Below, in pieces: positions 1 to 8,305 of a DNA stretch of 64,000 nucleotides. This DNA is from Flavobacterium franklandianum (GTDB lineage: Bacteria; Bacteroidota; Bacteroidia; Flavobacteriales; Flavobacteriaceae): contig NZ_VJZR01000004.1 of NCBI RefSeq assembly GCF_007097365.1, forward strand, positions 62,001 through 126,000. The letters run 5' to 3'. The position numbers and the translations under genes were made by a program. Within the stretch, counting starts at the first letter, position 1; each line of letters starts with the position of its first letter. The notes under the pieces are model-generated. The model saw nothing but the letters and a program-made list of their open reading frames with translations. It did no database searches and was not told where the DNA came from.

Positions 1-721
1 TTAATCTTTTGACAGCCAATGGATATTCGGCTCTAACATATATAATTCCTTTGTTGGCACCAATACAATAACCACAAATTGCCATTGCTTCAAGGACAGA
101 GTGTGGGTCGCCTTCAAGTACGGAACGATCCATAAAAGCTCCCGGATCGCCTTCGTCGGCATTGCAAACTACATATTTTTGGTCGGAAACACTTTTGCTA
201 GTAATTTCCCATTTTAAACCTGTTGGAAAACCACCGCCACCTCGACCTCGAAGTCCGCTTTTTATGACTTCTTGAGTTACTTCTTCTGGAGTATATTTGG
301 ATAAACATTTTGCCAAAGCATCGTAACCGTCTTTTTCAATATAATCTTTGATTTCTTCAGGGTCGATAAAACCACAATTGCGGAGTGCGATTCTGTATTG
401 TTTTATTGGAGCAACACCATTTCCGTTTTCTTTATCAAAAACAAGCCGTTCTACAATTCTTTCGTTCAACAAATGTTCAATAATGATGTCGTCAATGTCT
501 GATTTGGTGACTTTTGAATATTCCACATTGTCGGGATACACAATGATATTTGGACCAATGGAACATTTATTGGAGCAAACCGATTGCACGACTTTGATTC
601 CGTCCTCAAGGTTGTATTCTTTTAATTTGAAATTGATAAAAGCTACTAAATCAGCATCTGACGCTTGCTGGCAAGAACTACCGTTGCATACCAATAAATT
701 TTTCCTGTACCTATTACTCAT
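1..721 (-). CDS. NuoF/HydB-like NADH-binding flavoprotein subunit of an [FeFe]-hydrogenase (partial, N-terminal 240 codons)
   Basis: The ATG at 719-721 (minus) opens a frame that runs off the left edge, so only the N-terminal part is seen. Residues 1 to about 90 form a thioredoxin-like [2Fe-2S] domain with C12-x4-C17 near the start and a second pair in VCSNKC. The NuoF-type FMN/NADH domain follows, with a GLRGRGGGGFPTG glycine loop and the CNADEGDPGAF motif. This is the architecture of HydB/HoxF/NuoF subunits, which pass electrons between NAD(H) and iron-sulfur subunits. Its position after hydG, hydF, hydE and a 2Fe-2S protein on the same strand points to a cytoplasmic, probably electron-bifurcating or NAD-linked [FeFe]-hydrogenase rather than complex I. 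The hydrogenase catalytic subunit would be expected further left. A NAD-dependent formate dehydrogenase subunit is the main alternative. Confidence 0.88.
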   Translation of the reverse strand, partial: MSNRYRKNLLVCNGSSCQQASDADLVAFINFKLKEYNLEDGIKVVQSVCSNKCSIGPNIIVYPDNVEYSKVTKSDIDDIIIEHLLNERIVERLVFDKENGNGVAPIKQYRIALRNCGFIDPEEIKDYIEKDGYDALAKCLSKYTPEEVTQEVIKSGLRGRGGGGFPTGLKWEITSKSVSDQKYVVCNADEGDPGAFMDRSVLEGDPHSVLEAMAICGYCIGANKGIIYVRAEYPLAVKRL

Positions 722-759
722 TTTGAAATTATTTTGAGTTTGTATTATGCTTTTTATTT

Positions 760-882
760 AAACACATAGATGCATAGTTTGAAGTGTTTTAATAAGTCAT
801 TTCATTTTGAAATAGTGAACATAGCTCTGTGTAAACCAAGAATTGGTCTATCTCATTCTTTTTTCTATGTTTCTATGTGTTT
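760..882. repeat. Inverted-repeat intergenic element, copy 1
   Basis: A 123-bp element whose ends are near-perfect inverted repeats: AAACACATAGATGCATAG at the left (760-777) and CTATGTTTCTATGTGTTT at the right (865-882). The interior contains further complementary AT-rich stretches, so the whole element can fold into one long imperfect hairpin. A second copy lies at 1383-1532. It fills most of the gap between the NuoF-like gene and the 2Fe-2S gene inside the hydrogenase operon. No transposase is visible. It is a MITE-like or REP-like intergenic repeat. Confidence 0.75.
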
Positions 883-935
883 CAATTTTTTTCAATTTAA
901 AATTCAATTAATTATAACTAATGTGTTAAAATTTA

Positions 936-1328
936 TTAATTGGCTAATTCATATTTTATGGGAATAATTCCATCGACCAATTCTCCTTTTTTGATGAATT
1001 TCTCAATGATTTCATCCGCTTTTTTAAGATCTACATACCCGAAAACCACCGGTTTTTCGTCCTGAATTGTAATTTCCAAAGTAGGTTCAGCATAGCAATA
1101 TCCCATACATCCCGTTTGTTTTACATTGGCCACAATATTTCTTTTGGGTAATTCTTCTCTAAAGAAATCCATTACCGCTTTCGCTCCTGATGCAATTCCG
1201 CAAGTAGCCATTGCAACTTTAATTTCGACCAATTTTTTATTGTCATTTTCGACGATTTGCTTCTGTTTTGCTTCGAGAATTGAAGTTCGGATTTTATGTA
1301 AATCTGCCACTGATTTTATGGTTTCCAT
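936..1328 (-). CDS. Small (2Fe-2S) thioredoxin-fold ferredoxin-domain protein, HydC-like position
   Basis: A 130-residue soluble protein with an ATG start at 1328. The thioredoxin-like ferredoxin fold is indicated by MATCGIASGAK (C43) and TGCMGYCYAEP (C74 and C78). Only three cysteines of the usual four-Cys C-x4-C/C-x3-C pattern are visible; the first is missing from its usual place, a variant I believe is common in hydrogenase-associated members. The likely role is electron relay between the NuoF-like subunit and the hydrogenase catalytic subunit. Its place between hydE and the NuoF-like gene on the same strand supports this. Inverted-repeat elements separate it from both neighbours (gaps of 264 and 214 bp), so it may be expressed at a different level from the maturases. 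Confidence 0.82.
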   Translation of the reverse strand: METIKSVADLHKIRTSILEAKQKQIVENDNKKLVEIKVAMATCGIASGAKAVMDFFREELPKRNIVANVKQTGCMGYCYAEPTLEITIQDEKPVVFGYVDLKKADEIIEKFIKKGELVDGIIPIKYELAN

Positions 1329-1382
1329 TGTAAAATGTTTTGTTTTTTAAACCCATTGGGTGTAATTTAATTTCTACTTTTT

Positions 1383-1532
1383 AAACACATAGAAACATAG
1401 TTTTTATTGATTTTATTAAGACGTTTCACTTTATTATAGTAATCATAGCTTTGTGAAACCAAGACCCGAGCGATAGCGAACTGGCGAAGCAATTAGTCTA
1501 TCTTATTCTTTTTTCTATGTTTTTATGTGTTT
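1383..1532. repeat. Inverted-repeat intergenic element, copy 2
   Basis: A 150-bp relative of the element at 760-882, with AAACACATAGAAACATAG at the left (1383-1400) and CTATGTTTTTATGTGTTT at the right (1515-1532). The shared interior includes TTTCACTTTATTATAGTAA versus TTTCATTTTGAAATAGTGAA and the right-hand GTCTATCTTATTCTTTTTT block. This copy carries an extra segment of about 27 bp (CCCGAGCGATAGCGAAC and following bases), which is GC-richer than its surroundings and has its own short inverted repeat. It lies in the 264-bp gap between hydE and the 2Fe-2S gene. Confidence 0.75.
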
Positions 1533-1592
1533 CATTTTTCATTTTTATTTTCAATAATTCTTATTTTCAATTTATTGCTCCCTTGGAGTTAT

Positions 1593-2675
1593 TTAAACTT
1601 TCAAATTCGTAAAATGTTTTGAATCTCCCCATTCGTTATAACCAATTTTACTTCCTATCATACTCATTCTTGCATCGATGCAGGTGTTGCAATCGTTGGC
1701 ATTTTCATCAGTGCAAGGTTTGTCTTGATAGAGTTTGTAATTATTTCTAAAATTTCCTGGTGTGATATTCGGCATCAGGATATTGGCTCCGTATCGAATG
1801 GCTTTTTCGCGCCCTATTTTGTCGATAGCTTGCAAGGCTGTTGCGGCTACAATGTTAATGTCTTTCATTATAATTCGTAAACTGGCAATCATTTTGAAAG
1901 TCAAATCCAAGCGTTCTTGAGGAGTTTTTAATAAATGTCGAGCTTCAAATAATGGAGTTTCAAAATGCTCTATATAAGGTCCCATTCCCACCATATCAAC
2001 ATCTAAAGCTTTCAAAAACAATAAATCGTCAGCCAAATTTCCTATGGTTTGATGCGGTAAACCAATCATTACACCTGTTCCCAATTGAAAACCTGCTTTT
2101 CGAATATTTTGCAAAGCTTCAAGTCGTTTATCAAAATTATGTAAGTCATTGTTGGGATGAATTTTAGAATATAGTGCTCTATTTGAAGTTTCAATTCGCA
2201 ACAAATACCGATGCGCTCCTGCATCAAACCATTCTTTGTAAGTTTCTAATGTTTGTTCGCCCAATGACAATGTAATTCCCAATTTTCCATTGCTTAGTTT
2301 CTTTATTCCTTTAAGTAAGTGAGTGATTTTGGAAATAAAAAGTGGGTCAGTTCGTTCGCCAGATTGAATTGCAATACTTCCATAATTATGTTCCAAAGCA
2401 TAAAGAGCACATTGGATAACTTCTTCATCGGAAAGTGTATAACGTTGCGTATTTTTATTCGATTTTTGGATGCCACAATACAAACAGTCTTTGATGCAAA
2501 CATTAGAATACTCAATTAAACCTCTCAAATGAACTTTATTCCCAATTAGGGAATCAGTAATTTCTTTTGATTTTTTGAACAATATAATTTGGTCTTCCTC
2601 GTCAGCATTGAGCATCGTGATGAGGTCTTTTTTGTAGAAAGAAGTTTGATTCACTATTTTAGAAAAGGCATTCAA
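1593..2675 (-). CDS. hydE: [FeFe]-hydrogenase H-cluster maturase HydE (radical SAM)
   Basis: A 360-residue radical SAM enzyme, about the usual length of HydE. The CX3CX2C cluster motif is C60-C64-C67 in SNVCIKDCLYCG. The family HydE signature continues through GERTDPLFIS, LSLGEQ, a GVMIGLPHQT loop and ANILMPNITPGNFR. Cysteines in CTDENANDCNTC near the C-terminus match the second, non-essential cluster site of Thermotoga HydE. HydE helps build the azadithiolate bridge of the H-cluster in the cytoplasm. The start chosen is TTG at 2675: it overlaps the hydF stop codon by 4 nt and preserves the N-terminal helix before FYKKDL. The first in-frame ATG is 20 codons later and would truncate it. It lies just downstream of hydF. 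Confidence 0.93.
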   Translation of the reverse strand: MNAFSKIVNQTSFYKKDLITMLNADEEDQIILFKKSKEITDSLIGNKVHLRGLIEYSNVCIKDCLYCGIQKSNKNTQRYTLSDEEVIQCALYALEHNYGSIAIQSGERTDPLFISKITHLLKGIKKLSNGKLGITLSLGEQTLETYKEWFDAGAHRYLLRIETSNRALYSKIHPNNDLHNFDKRLEALQNIRKAGFQLGTGVMIGLPHQTIGNLADDLLFLKALDVDMVGMGPYIEHFETPLFEARHLLKTPQERLDLTFKMIASLRIIMKDINIVAATALQAIDKIGREKAIRYGANILMPNITPGNFRNNYKLYQDKPCTDENANDCNTCIDARMSMIGSKIGYNEWGDSKHFTNLKV

Positions 2676-3895
2676 TGGTTTGAATTTATTTGTTCTTTTA
2701 AAAAAGGTTCGACAACTCGGTCTAAAATTCCGTTCATATAGGCTATGGCAATTCCGTAATTAGTCACGGCAATTCCAGCTTCCAAAGCTGGTTTTAGTCT
2801 GTTGAATAATTGTTTTCGGGTAATCATACAGCCACCGCATTGGATAACCAATTGATAGTCTTTAATAGGTCTTTCAATTGCTGAAAGTCCGGCGGCAACA
2901 TCAAATTCCAAATTTTTGCCACTGAATTTTCTAACCCAATTGGGGATTTTAAATCGTCCAATATCTTCGCAACTTACCTGATGGACGCAGGATTCTAAAA
3001 TTAGAATTTTATCTCCATTTTCTAATTCCGAAAGTTTTTGAGCTCCGTTCACATATTCTTCGAATGGGCCTCGCATATGAGCATAAACAATGCTGAAACT
3101 GGTCAACGGAATTTGTTTTGGAATAATTGTATTGACATATTCAAATGCCTGACTGTCGGTAATTACAAGGTCTGGTAGGAGTGAAGTTTTTTCGAAAAAA
3201 GTTTCCACTTCGGTTTCTCGGAGTACAATATTTACCGCATTATTATCCAATACATCTCGGATTGCCATAGCTTGTGGTAAAATCATTCTACCATCGGGAG
3301 CTTCTGAATCTAATGGCGTGATGAGCATCACAATGGAATCTTTTTGGATAATATCGCCCAATAAAGTATTTTTTTGATAGGAAGTTTCGGGAATGGTAAT
3401 TTTTAATAATTCAATGACTTCTCCAATATTTTGTGACTTTTTAATGCTGCAAATTTCAATAGGCGCTTTCGAAAATTGTTTGATTTTCAAAGCGGTTTCA
3501 TCCCTCAGTTTTTCAAGGTCTTCCTTGTTGTGAATAATGATATATTCAATGTCAAAATTGTTGAATTCCTTGATTAGTTTTTGTTCAAATGAGTCGAAGA
3601 CATTATTGGAAATCAATAATATTGCCGCATCAATATGTTCCAGAGTTTGGATGGTTTTTTGAATTCGTTTTGTGCCTAATTCTCCAAAATCGTCAATTCC
3701 TGCAGTATCAACTAGAATGGTAGGACCAATTCCGAAAATTTCAATAGATTTTTTAACGGGATCTGTTGTGGTTCCGGCTATTTCAGAAACGATGGCCACA
3801 TCAATTCCTGACAGCGCATTGATAAACGAACTTTTGCCTACGTTGCGCCGTCCGTAGATTCCAATGTGTGGTTTATTGTCTTTACCTTTATCCAT
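2672..3895 (-). CDS. hydF: [FeFe]-hydrogenase maturation GTPase HydF
   Basis: A 407-residue protein with an Era/TrmE-like GTPase domain and a C-terminal cluster-binding domain. The P-loop is GRRNVGKS (residues 15-22), the switch/G3 region is DTAGIDDFGE, and the G4 motif is HNKED. The iron-sulfur site is C303-V-H305 with C353-G-G-C356. The residue before C353, often His in the HCxxC form of the motif, is Gln here. HydF is the scaffold that receives the diiron precursor made by HydE and HydG and delivers it to the hydrogenase. The ATG at 3895 is well placed. The stop codon overlaps the hydE TTG start, which suggests translational coupling. Confidence 0.94.
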   Translation of the reverse strand: MDKGKDNKPHIGIYGRRNVGKSSFINALSGIDVAIVSEIAGTTTDPVKKSIEIFGIGPTILVDTAGIDDFGELGTKRIQKTIQTLEHIDAAILLISNNVFDSFEQKLIKEFNNFDIEYIIIHNKEDLEKLRDETALKIKQFSKAPIEICSIKKSQNIGEVIELLKITIPETSYQKNTLLGDIIQKDSIVMLITPLDSEAPDGRMILPQAMAIRDVLDNNAVNIVLRETEVETFFEKTSLLPDLVITDSQAFEYVNTIIPKQIPLTSFSIVYAHMRGPFEEYVNGAQKLSELENGDKILILESCVHQVSCEDIGRFKIPNWVRKFSGKNLEFDVAAGLSAIERPIKDYQLVIQCGGCMITRKQLFNRLKPALEAGIAVTNYGIAIAYMNGILDRVVEPFLKEQINSNH

Positions 3896-3955
3896 AAGGC
3901 AATTATTTAATTATTTTGCACCCAACATTTGAAACTGTTGGCTATTGATACCCTC

Positions 3956-3983
3956 AAACTCGAAACTCCCAAACTCGAAACTC
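3956..3983. repeat. Short tandem repeat between hydG and hydF
   Basis: Two exact copies of AAACTCGAAACTC (3956-3968 and 3971-3983) with a 15-bp period, in the 104-bp gap between hydG and hydF. No function is evident. Confidence 0.6.
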
Positions 3984-3999
3984 TTAGCTTCCAACTTCC

Positions 4000-5427
4000 T
4001 CAATAAATTAAATCTCGTTCACCAGCTTTAACTCTTTCGATTCTTTCTTTCAGCGATTTTTTTAGTTTTTTATTCTCAGTTTCATCAACTGTTTTCTGAA
4101 TCAATTTCCATCCTTTTTCGGCAGTTGTTTCATCGGCATAATCAATCAAATATTCAGCTAATGTCAATGTTGCATTAGGAGTACAGCATTTTTTGATAAA
4201 TCCAGGAACTGAAAATTCCATAAAATGTTCGCCCGTTCTGCCCAATCGATAACAAGCAGTGCAAAACGATGGAATCATTTCTTTATCCAATAATTCATTG
4301 ACGATTTCGTTTAACGAACGTTCGTCGTTGACTTTAAACTGACCTTTATTGAGATTTTGTTCGCTATTTAATGTTTTCGAATACCCTCCTAATTCAATTT
4401 TGGTACCTCCATCAATTTGAGATACACCATATTGAATAATTTCGTCTCGAAGTTCTGCGGGTTCTCTAGCGGTGAGAATCATTCCTGTATAAGGAACTGC
4501 CAATCTCAAAATAGCGATGAGTTTTGTGAAATTTTCATCAGAAACTAAATATTTTGGAATTGCTTTAAATCCCGAAGCTTCCTTGATTCTTGGAAACGAA
4601 ATAGTGTGAGGACCAACGTTGTAACAAGCTTCTAAATGATTTGTGTGGCGAACCAAGGCCATAACTTCATAACGCCAGTCATATAATCCAAACAAAACCC
4701 CAATTCCTATATCGTCAATTCCGGCTTCTTGAGCTCGGTCTAAGGATGTCAATCGGTTCTCAAAGTCTGCTTTTTTTCCGCCTAAATGGTATGCTGCGTA
4801 TGCTGCTGGATGATAGGTTTCCTGAAAGATTTGGAAGGTTCCAATGCCAGCTTCTTTCACAATTTTAAATCCTTCAATATCCATTGGAGCCGCGTTGATG
4901 TTGACTCTGCGGATTTCTCCATTTCCTTTTTTTACACTGTACCCTAATTTTACAGTATTAGCAATAAATTCAGGGGTATACTCTTTATGCTCGCCAAATA
5001 CTAAAACCAATCTTTTCTGCCCATTTTCCTCAAGAGCTTCAATTTCGTTGATGATTTCCTGATCGTCAAGTGTTTTGCGAACAGCCTCTTTATTGGAAGT
5101 TCTAAAACCACAATAAGAGCAGTTATTCTGGCATTTATTGCCAATGTACAAAGGAGCAAAAAGCACAATTCTATTGCCATAAATATTTTTTTTTAATGTT
5201 TTAGCACCTTCTTTTATAGCTTGAATTGAACTAGCATCAGTTGCATTTATTAGAATAGCTACTTCGACTAAATTGAGTCTTTGTTTGGATAAAGATTTGG
5301 CAATAACTTCTTCGATGGCTGCTTTTGAAGAGGCAGTATTTTTGAGAATATTCCATATTTCATTTGCATCAATAAAGGGTTGCATCGAAAGGTCTGGATA
5401 AGAATATTCTTGTGGTGAAAATTTCAT
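4000..5427 (-). CDS. hydG: [FeFe]-hydrogenase maturase HydG (radical SAM tyrosine lyase)
   Basis: A 475-residue enzyme, the usual length for HydG. It cleaves tyrosine to give the CO and CN ligands of the H-cluster diiron site. The radical SAM motif CX3CX2C is C99-C103-C106 in NKCQNNCSYCGF. The C-terminal auxiliary cluster motif CX2CX22C, which separates HydG from the related thiamine enzyme ThiH, is complete (C389, C392, C415). The ATG at 5427 gives the expected N-terminus. It is the first gene of the minus-strand run hydG-hydF-hydE, so the operon promoter should lie in 5428-5700. Having all three maturases together is diagnostic of [FeFe]-hydrogenase. Confidence 0.95.
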   Translation of the reverse strand: MKFSPQEYSYPDLSMQPFIDANEIWNILKNTASSKAAIEEVIAKSLSKQRLNLVEVAILINATDASSIQAIKEGAKTLKKNIYGNRIVLFAPLYIGNKCQNNCSYCGFRTSNKEAVRKTLDDQEIINEIEALEENGQKRLVLVFGEHKEYTPEFIANTVKLGYSVKKGNGEIRRVNINAAPMDIEGFKIVKEAGIGTFQIFQETYHPAAYAAYHLGGKKADFENRLTSLDRAQEAGIDDIGIGVLFGLYDWRYEVMALVRHTNHLEACYNVGPHTISFPRIKEASGFKAIPKYLVSDENFTKLIAILRLAVPYTGMILTAREPAELRDEIIQYGVSQIDGGTKIELGGYSKTLNSEQNLNKGQFKVNDERSLNEIVNELLDKEMIPSFCTACYRLGRTGEHFMEFSVPGFIKKCCTPNATLTLAEYLIDYADETTAEKGWKLIQKTVDETENKKLKKSLKERIERVKAGERDLIY

Positions 5428-5799
5428 TAATGTATTCTTAATGATTATTTTTCTAATTTATCAATTCGTAAAATTTTCAAATTAATTGATCCTATTTTAA
5501 GAAATTGATAATATGGTAATGAAATATCGAATAAATTTAAAAAAATTTAAAAAAAAATTATGTTAAATTAATCATAAATAATTTTATTTGTACTACTTCC
5601 AAATAGGAGAAAGTGCTTAAAAATATTTTGTAAAAAAAATATTAAATGGACCAAATATTTAAAAATTTGGCAATAGTAATAATGATTTTTTAAATATTAA
5701 TTTCCGAGTCGCTTTTAGATTATATTTTGACATTATTGTATCTCTTCTTTAATTTTAAAATCTATATTTTTACAGAATTCATCTTAATTGCTTAAAAAA
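5428..5799. other. Divergent intergenic region between hydG and the CE2-like esterase gene
   Basis: A 372-bp, very AT-rich region between divergent genes, so it must carry promoters for both the hydrogenase operon and the esterase-GH3 group. I see one candidate promoter for the plus-strand genes (listed separately). Near hydG there are ATCAATT/AATTGAT half-sites around 5459-5490, which could be a dyad operator. The spacing is loose, so I do not assign it to FNR or any other factor. No small gene is convincing here. Confidence 0.5.
5726..5757 (+). promoter_or_regulatory. Candidate Bacteroidota-type promoter for the esterase gene
   Basis: TTTG at 5726-5729 is followed, after a 20-nt spacer, by TAATTTTA at 5750-5757. 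This fits the Bacteroidota -33 TTTG / -7 TAnnTTTG consensus at all but the last base of the -7 box. It lies about 43 nt upstream of the ATG at 5800. In such AT-rich DNA chance matches are common. Confidence 0.3.
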
Positions 5800-6897
5800 A
5801 TGATTTTAAAAAAATTTTCGTTTTTCATTCTGTTGTTTTCGGTTTATTTAGTTTGTAATTCTCAAAATGTACAAACAAAAAGCAATTCATTTTCATATTC
5901 CGGTAGAGTTGAACTTCTTGACACAAATAATGTAATTCTCATCGGTCCATCTTCCTCAGTTTCTTTTGATTTTATAGGGGATTCCTGTTCTATTTTGTTA
6001 CAAAGTGTTGAAAATCATCAAAATTATGTGTCCTTAGAATTAGACGGAAAATACATTGGAAGAATCCGAATCGAAAAAGGAGATGTAAAACCCTTTCCTA
6101 TTACCATTTCCGAAAGAAAAAATATACACCATCTTTCGGTTTATAAAGCTACCGAAGCTACAAACGGAGGTGTTTTATTTGCAGGTACATCCGCTAAATT
6201 AATGGAAATTTCAGCTCCAAAAACCAAAAAGAAAATCGAACTCATTGGCGATTCAATTACGAGTGGTTTTGGTAATGATGACTCAACAATTTCTTGTGGA
6301 ACAGGTGATTGGTACGATCAGCATAATGCGTATTGGGCATACGGGCCAATACTTTCTAGAGCTTTGGATATTGATTATGTATTGAGTTCGGTTTCGGGAT
6401 ACGGAATGTATCGCAATTGGAACGACGAACATATTAATGAACCTATTATTCCTGATGTTTATGAAAATTTATACCTCAATACAGACCGTTCAAAACCGTA
6501 TGATTTTAAGTTTCAACCCGATTTAGTGAGTATTTGTTTAGGAACCAACGACCTTTCTGATGGTGATGGCAAAAAACCAAGATTACCATTCAACGAAGAA
6601 AAATTTGTTTCGAATTATATCGAATTCATTAAAACCGTTTACAAACATGCTCCAAAAACTCGAATTGTTTTACTCAACAGCCCAATGGTTTCAGGTGATA
6701 GAAATGTAACTTTTGTAAATTGTTTGAAAAAAATTATTCAAGCTTTCGAAAATGATACAATTCATAAAAAAATTGAATTATTCGAATTCCAACCAATGGT
6801 ACCCAAAGGTTGCGGTTATCATCCCGCCATCGCCGATGATAAAGTGATGGCCGACCAATTAATTCCATTTTTTAAAATATTGTTAAATGAAAAATAA
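5800..6897 (+). CDS. CE2-type acetyl esterase (SGNH/GDSL hydrolase)
   Basis: About 365 residues with an N-terminal signal peptide ending near CNSQN. Residues about 20-130 form the beta-sandwich that precedes the catalytic domain in carbohydrate esterase family 2. The SGNH domain starts with IELIGDSITSGFG (nucleophile Ser in GDS). The oxyanion Asn is in CLGTNDLSDGDG, and a late block GCGYHPAIADDK supplies the catalytic His. CE2 enzymes remove acetyl groups from xylan or mannan side chains. I use the ATG at 5800; an in-frame TTG at 5788 exists but adds only four residues. The gene overlaps the next esterase gene by 11 nt. The setting suggests deacetylation of galactoglucomannan in the periplasm or outside the cell. 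Confidence 0.82.
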   Translation: MILKKFSFFILLFSVYLVCNSQNVQTKSNSFSYSGRVELLDTNNVILIGPSSSVSFDFIGDSCSILLQSVENHQNYVSLELDGKYIGRIRIEKGDVKPFPITISERKNIHHLSVYKATEATNGGVLFAGTSAKLMEISAPKTKKKIELIGDSITSGFGNDDSTISCGTGDWYDQHNAYWAYGPILSRALDIDYVLSSVSGYGMYRNWNDEHINEPIIPDVYENLYLNTDRSKPYDFKFQPDLVSICLGTNDLSDGDGKKPRLPFNEEKFVSNYIEFIKTVYKHAPKTRIVLLNSPMVSGDRNVTFVNCLKKIIQAFENDTIHKKIELFEFQPMVPKGCGYHPAIADDKVMADQLIPFFKILLNEK

Positions 6898-8266
6898 TTT
6901 AATCGCATTTGTTCTTTTCCTAACCTTGTTTAATACTGCTTTCGCCAATGTTACGCTGCCGAACGTGCTTTCGGACAATATGGTTTTGCAACGCAACACC
7001 GAAGTTACCATTTGGGGTTGGGCAAATCCACAGGAAGAAGTTGTAATTACGCCAAGTTGGAACAATCAATCTTATAAAATAAAAGCTAGCAATCAAGCTA
7101 AATGGGAAATTAACATTCCAACTCCAAAAGAAGGCGGACCTTTTTCAATTTCGATAAAAGGCTACAACGAAGTCATTTTGAAAAACATTTTGATTGGTGA
7201 AGTTTGGCTTTGTTCTGGCCAATCCAATATGGAAATGAACGCCAGTTGGGGAATCGAAAACGGCGATGAAATGGTAAAAAATGCCACAAATCCCAACATC
7301 CGATTTTTTACAGTTCCTAAATTAACAGCTGCAACTCCACAAAACAATCTTTCTGGAAACTGGACAGAATGCACTCCCGAAACAATGAAATATTTTAGTG
7401 CCGTGGGTTATTTTTTTGCTAAACGTTTACAAGATGAATTGAAAAATGTGCCCATTGGCTTGATTTCTTCCAATTGGGGCGGGACTCCAGCCGAGATTTG
7501 GACACCCGAAGAAGTGATTCAAAACGATGCTATTTTATTAGAAGCCGCCAAAACCAGAAAAGAGGAAACTTATGGTCCGAACCAACCGGGGCGGGCTTTC
7601 AATGCAATGATTTATCCTTTGGCGGGATTCAAAATCGCAGGTGTGATTTGGTATCAAGGCGAAAGCAATGTAGGATCACCAGTTTACGACAAGACTTTTT
7701 CAGCTTTAATCGGTTCTTGGAGGAAATTGTGGAAATATGATTTTCCATTTTATTATGTGCAAATCGCTCCTTATAAATATGGAGAAAATCATTTTGGTGG
7801 CGCCATCATCCGCAATGCGCAACGAAAAGTGTTGCAAGAAGTTCCCTATACCGGAATGGCAATGACCAGCGATATTTCCCCCATTGACGATATTCATCCA
7901 AAAGACAAAAAATCAGTAGGAACACGTTTGGCTAATTTGGCTTTGGCCAATACTTATAAAACCAACACCGCATTGGTAAACGGTCCACTTTATAAAGGAA
8001 TTAAAATCGAGAAAAACAAAGTCGTAGTTTCTTTCGATTTTGCCGAAGGATTGCATTTTTCGAATACAAAATTCAATCAATTTGAAATTGCTGGAGCAGA
8101 TGGTATATTTTATGAAGCTGTGGCAATTATCAAAAATAATAATGTTGTTTTACAATCGGATAAAGAGAAAAACCCTGTAAAAGTGCGTTTTGCTTGGAAG
8201 AACACCGATCAGGCGACTCTTTTCAATAAAGCCAATTTGCCAGCTTCATCTTTCATCACTAAATAA
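6887..8266 (+). CDS. Sialate O-acetylesterase family (SASA) carbohydrate esterase
   Basis: A 459-residue secreted protein; the signal peptide ends near NTAFA. An N-terminal beta-sandwich (LPNVLSDNMVLQRN, the typical opening of this family) precedes the SGNH-like esterase domain. Catalytic Ser lies in WLCSGQSNMEM and the Asp/His pair in ISPIDDIHPKDK; IWYQGESN is the conserved block between them. In polysaccharide loci this family removes acetyl groups from glycans; sialic acid is unlikely here because no sialidase or sialate catabolic gene is present. It starts inside the 3' end of the preceding esterase gene (11-nt overlap), so the two esterases are probably co-translated and act on the same acetylated polymer. 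Confidence 0.85.
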   Translation: MKNNLIAFVLFLTLFNTAFANVTLPNVLSDNMVLQRNTEVTIWGWANPQEEVVITPSWNNQSYKIKASNQAKWEINIPTPKEGGPFSISIKGYNEVILKNILIGEVWLCSGQSNMEMNASWGIENGDEMVKNATNPNIRFFTVPKLTAATPQNNLSGNWTECTPETMKYFSAVGYFFAKRLQDELKNVPIGLISSNWGGTPAEIWTPEEVIQNDAILLEAAKTRKEETYGPNQPGRAFNAMIYPLAGFKIAGVIWYQGESNVGSPVYDKTFSALIGSWRKLWKYDFPFYYVQIAPYKYGENHFGGAIIRNAQRKVLQEVPYTGMAMTSDISPIDDIHPKDKKSVGTRLANLALANTYKTNTALVNGPLYKGIKIEKNKVVVSFDFAEGLHFSNTKFNQFEIAGADGIFYEAVAIIKNNNVVLQSDKEKNPVKVRFAWKNTDQATLFNKANLPASSFITK

Positions 8267-8305
8267 TTAATAAATTTTACAATAACGAAATCAATACTTA
8301 TAACT

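Noticed and set aside
348-737. A 129-codon plus-strand open frame at the left end
   Set aside because: It is antisense to the NuoF/HydB-like gene, whose 2Fe-2S and FMN motifs are unmistakable.
5428-5560. ATCAATT/AATTGAT half-sites as an FNR box for oxygen control of the hydrogenase operon
   Set aside because: The spacing does not match TTGATnnnnATCAA and such AT-rich half-sites are frequent here by chance.
6887-8266. True sialate O-acetylesterase function
   Set aside because: The family name is historical; there is no sialidase or sialic acid catabolic gene, and its neighbours are plant-glycan enzymes.
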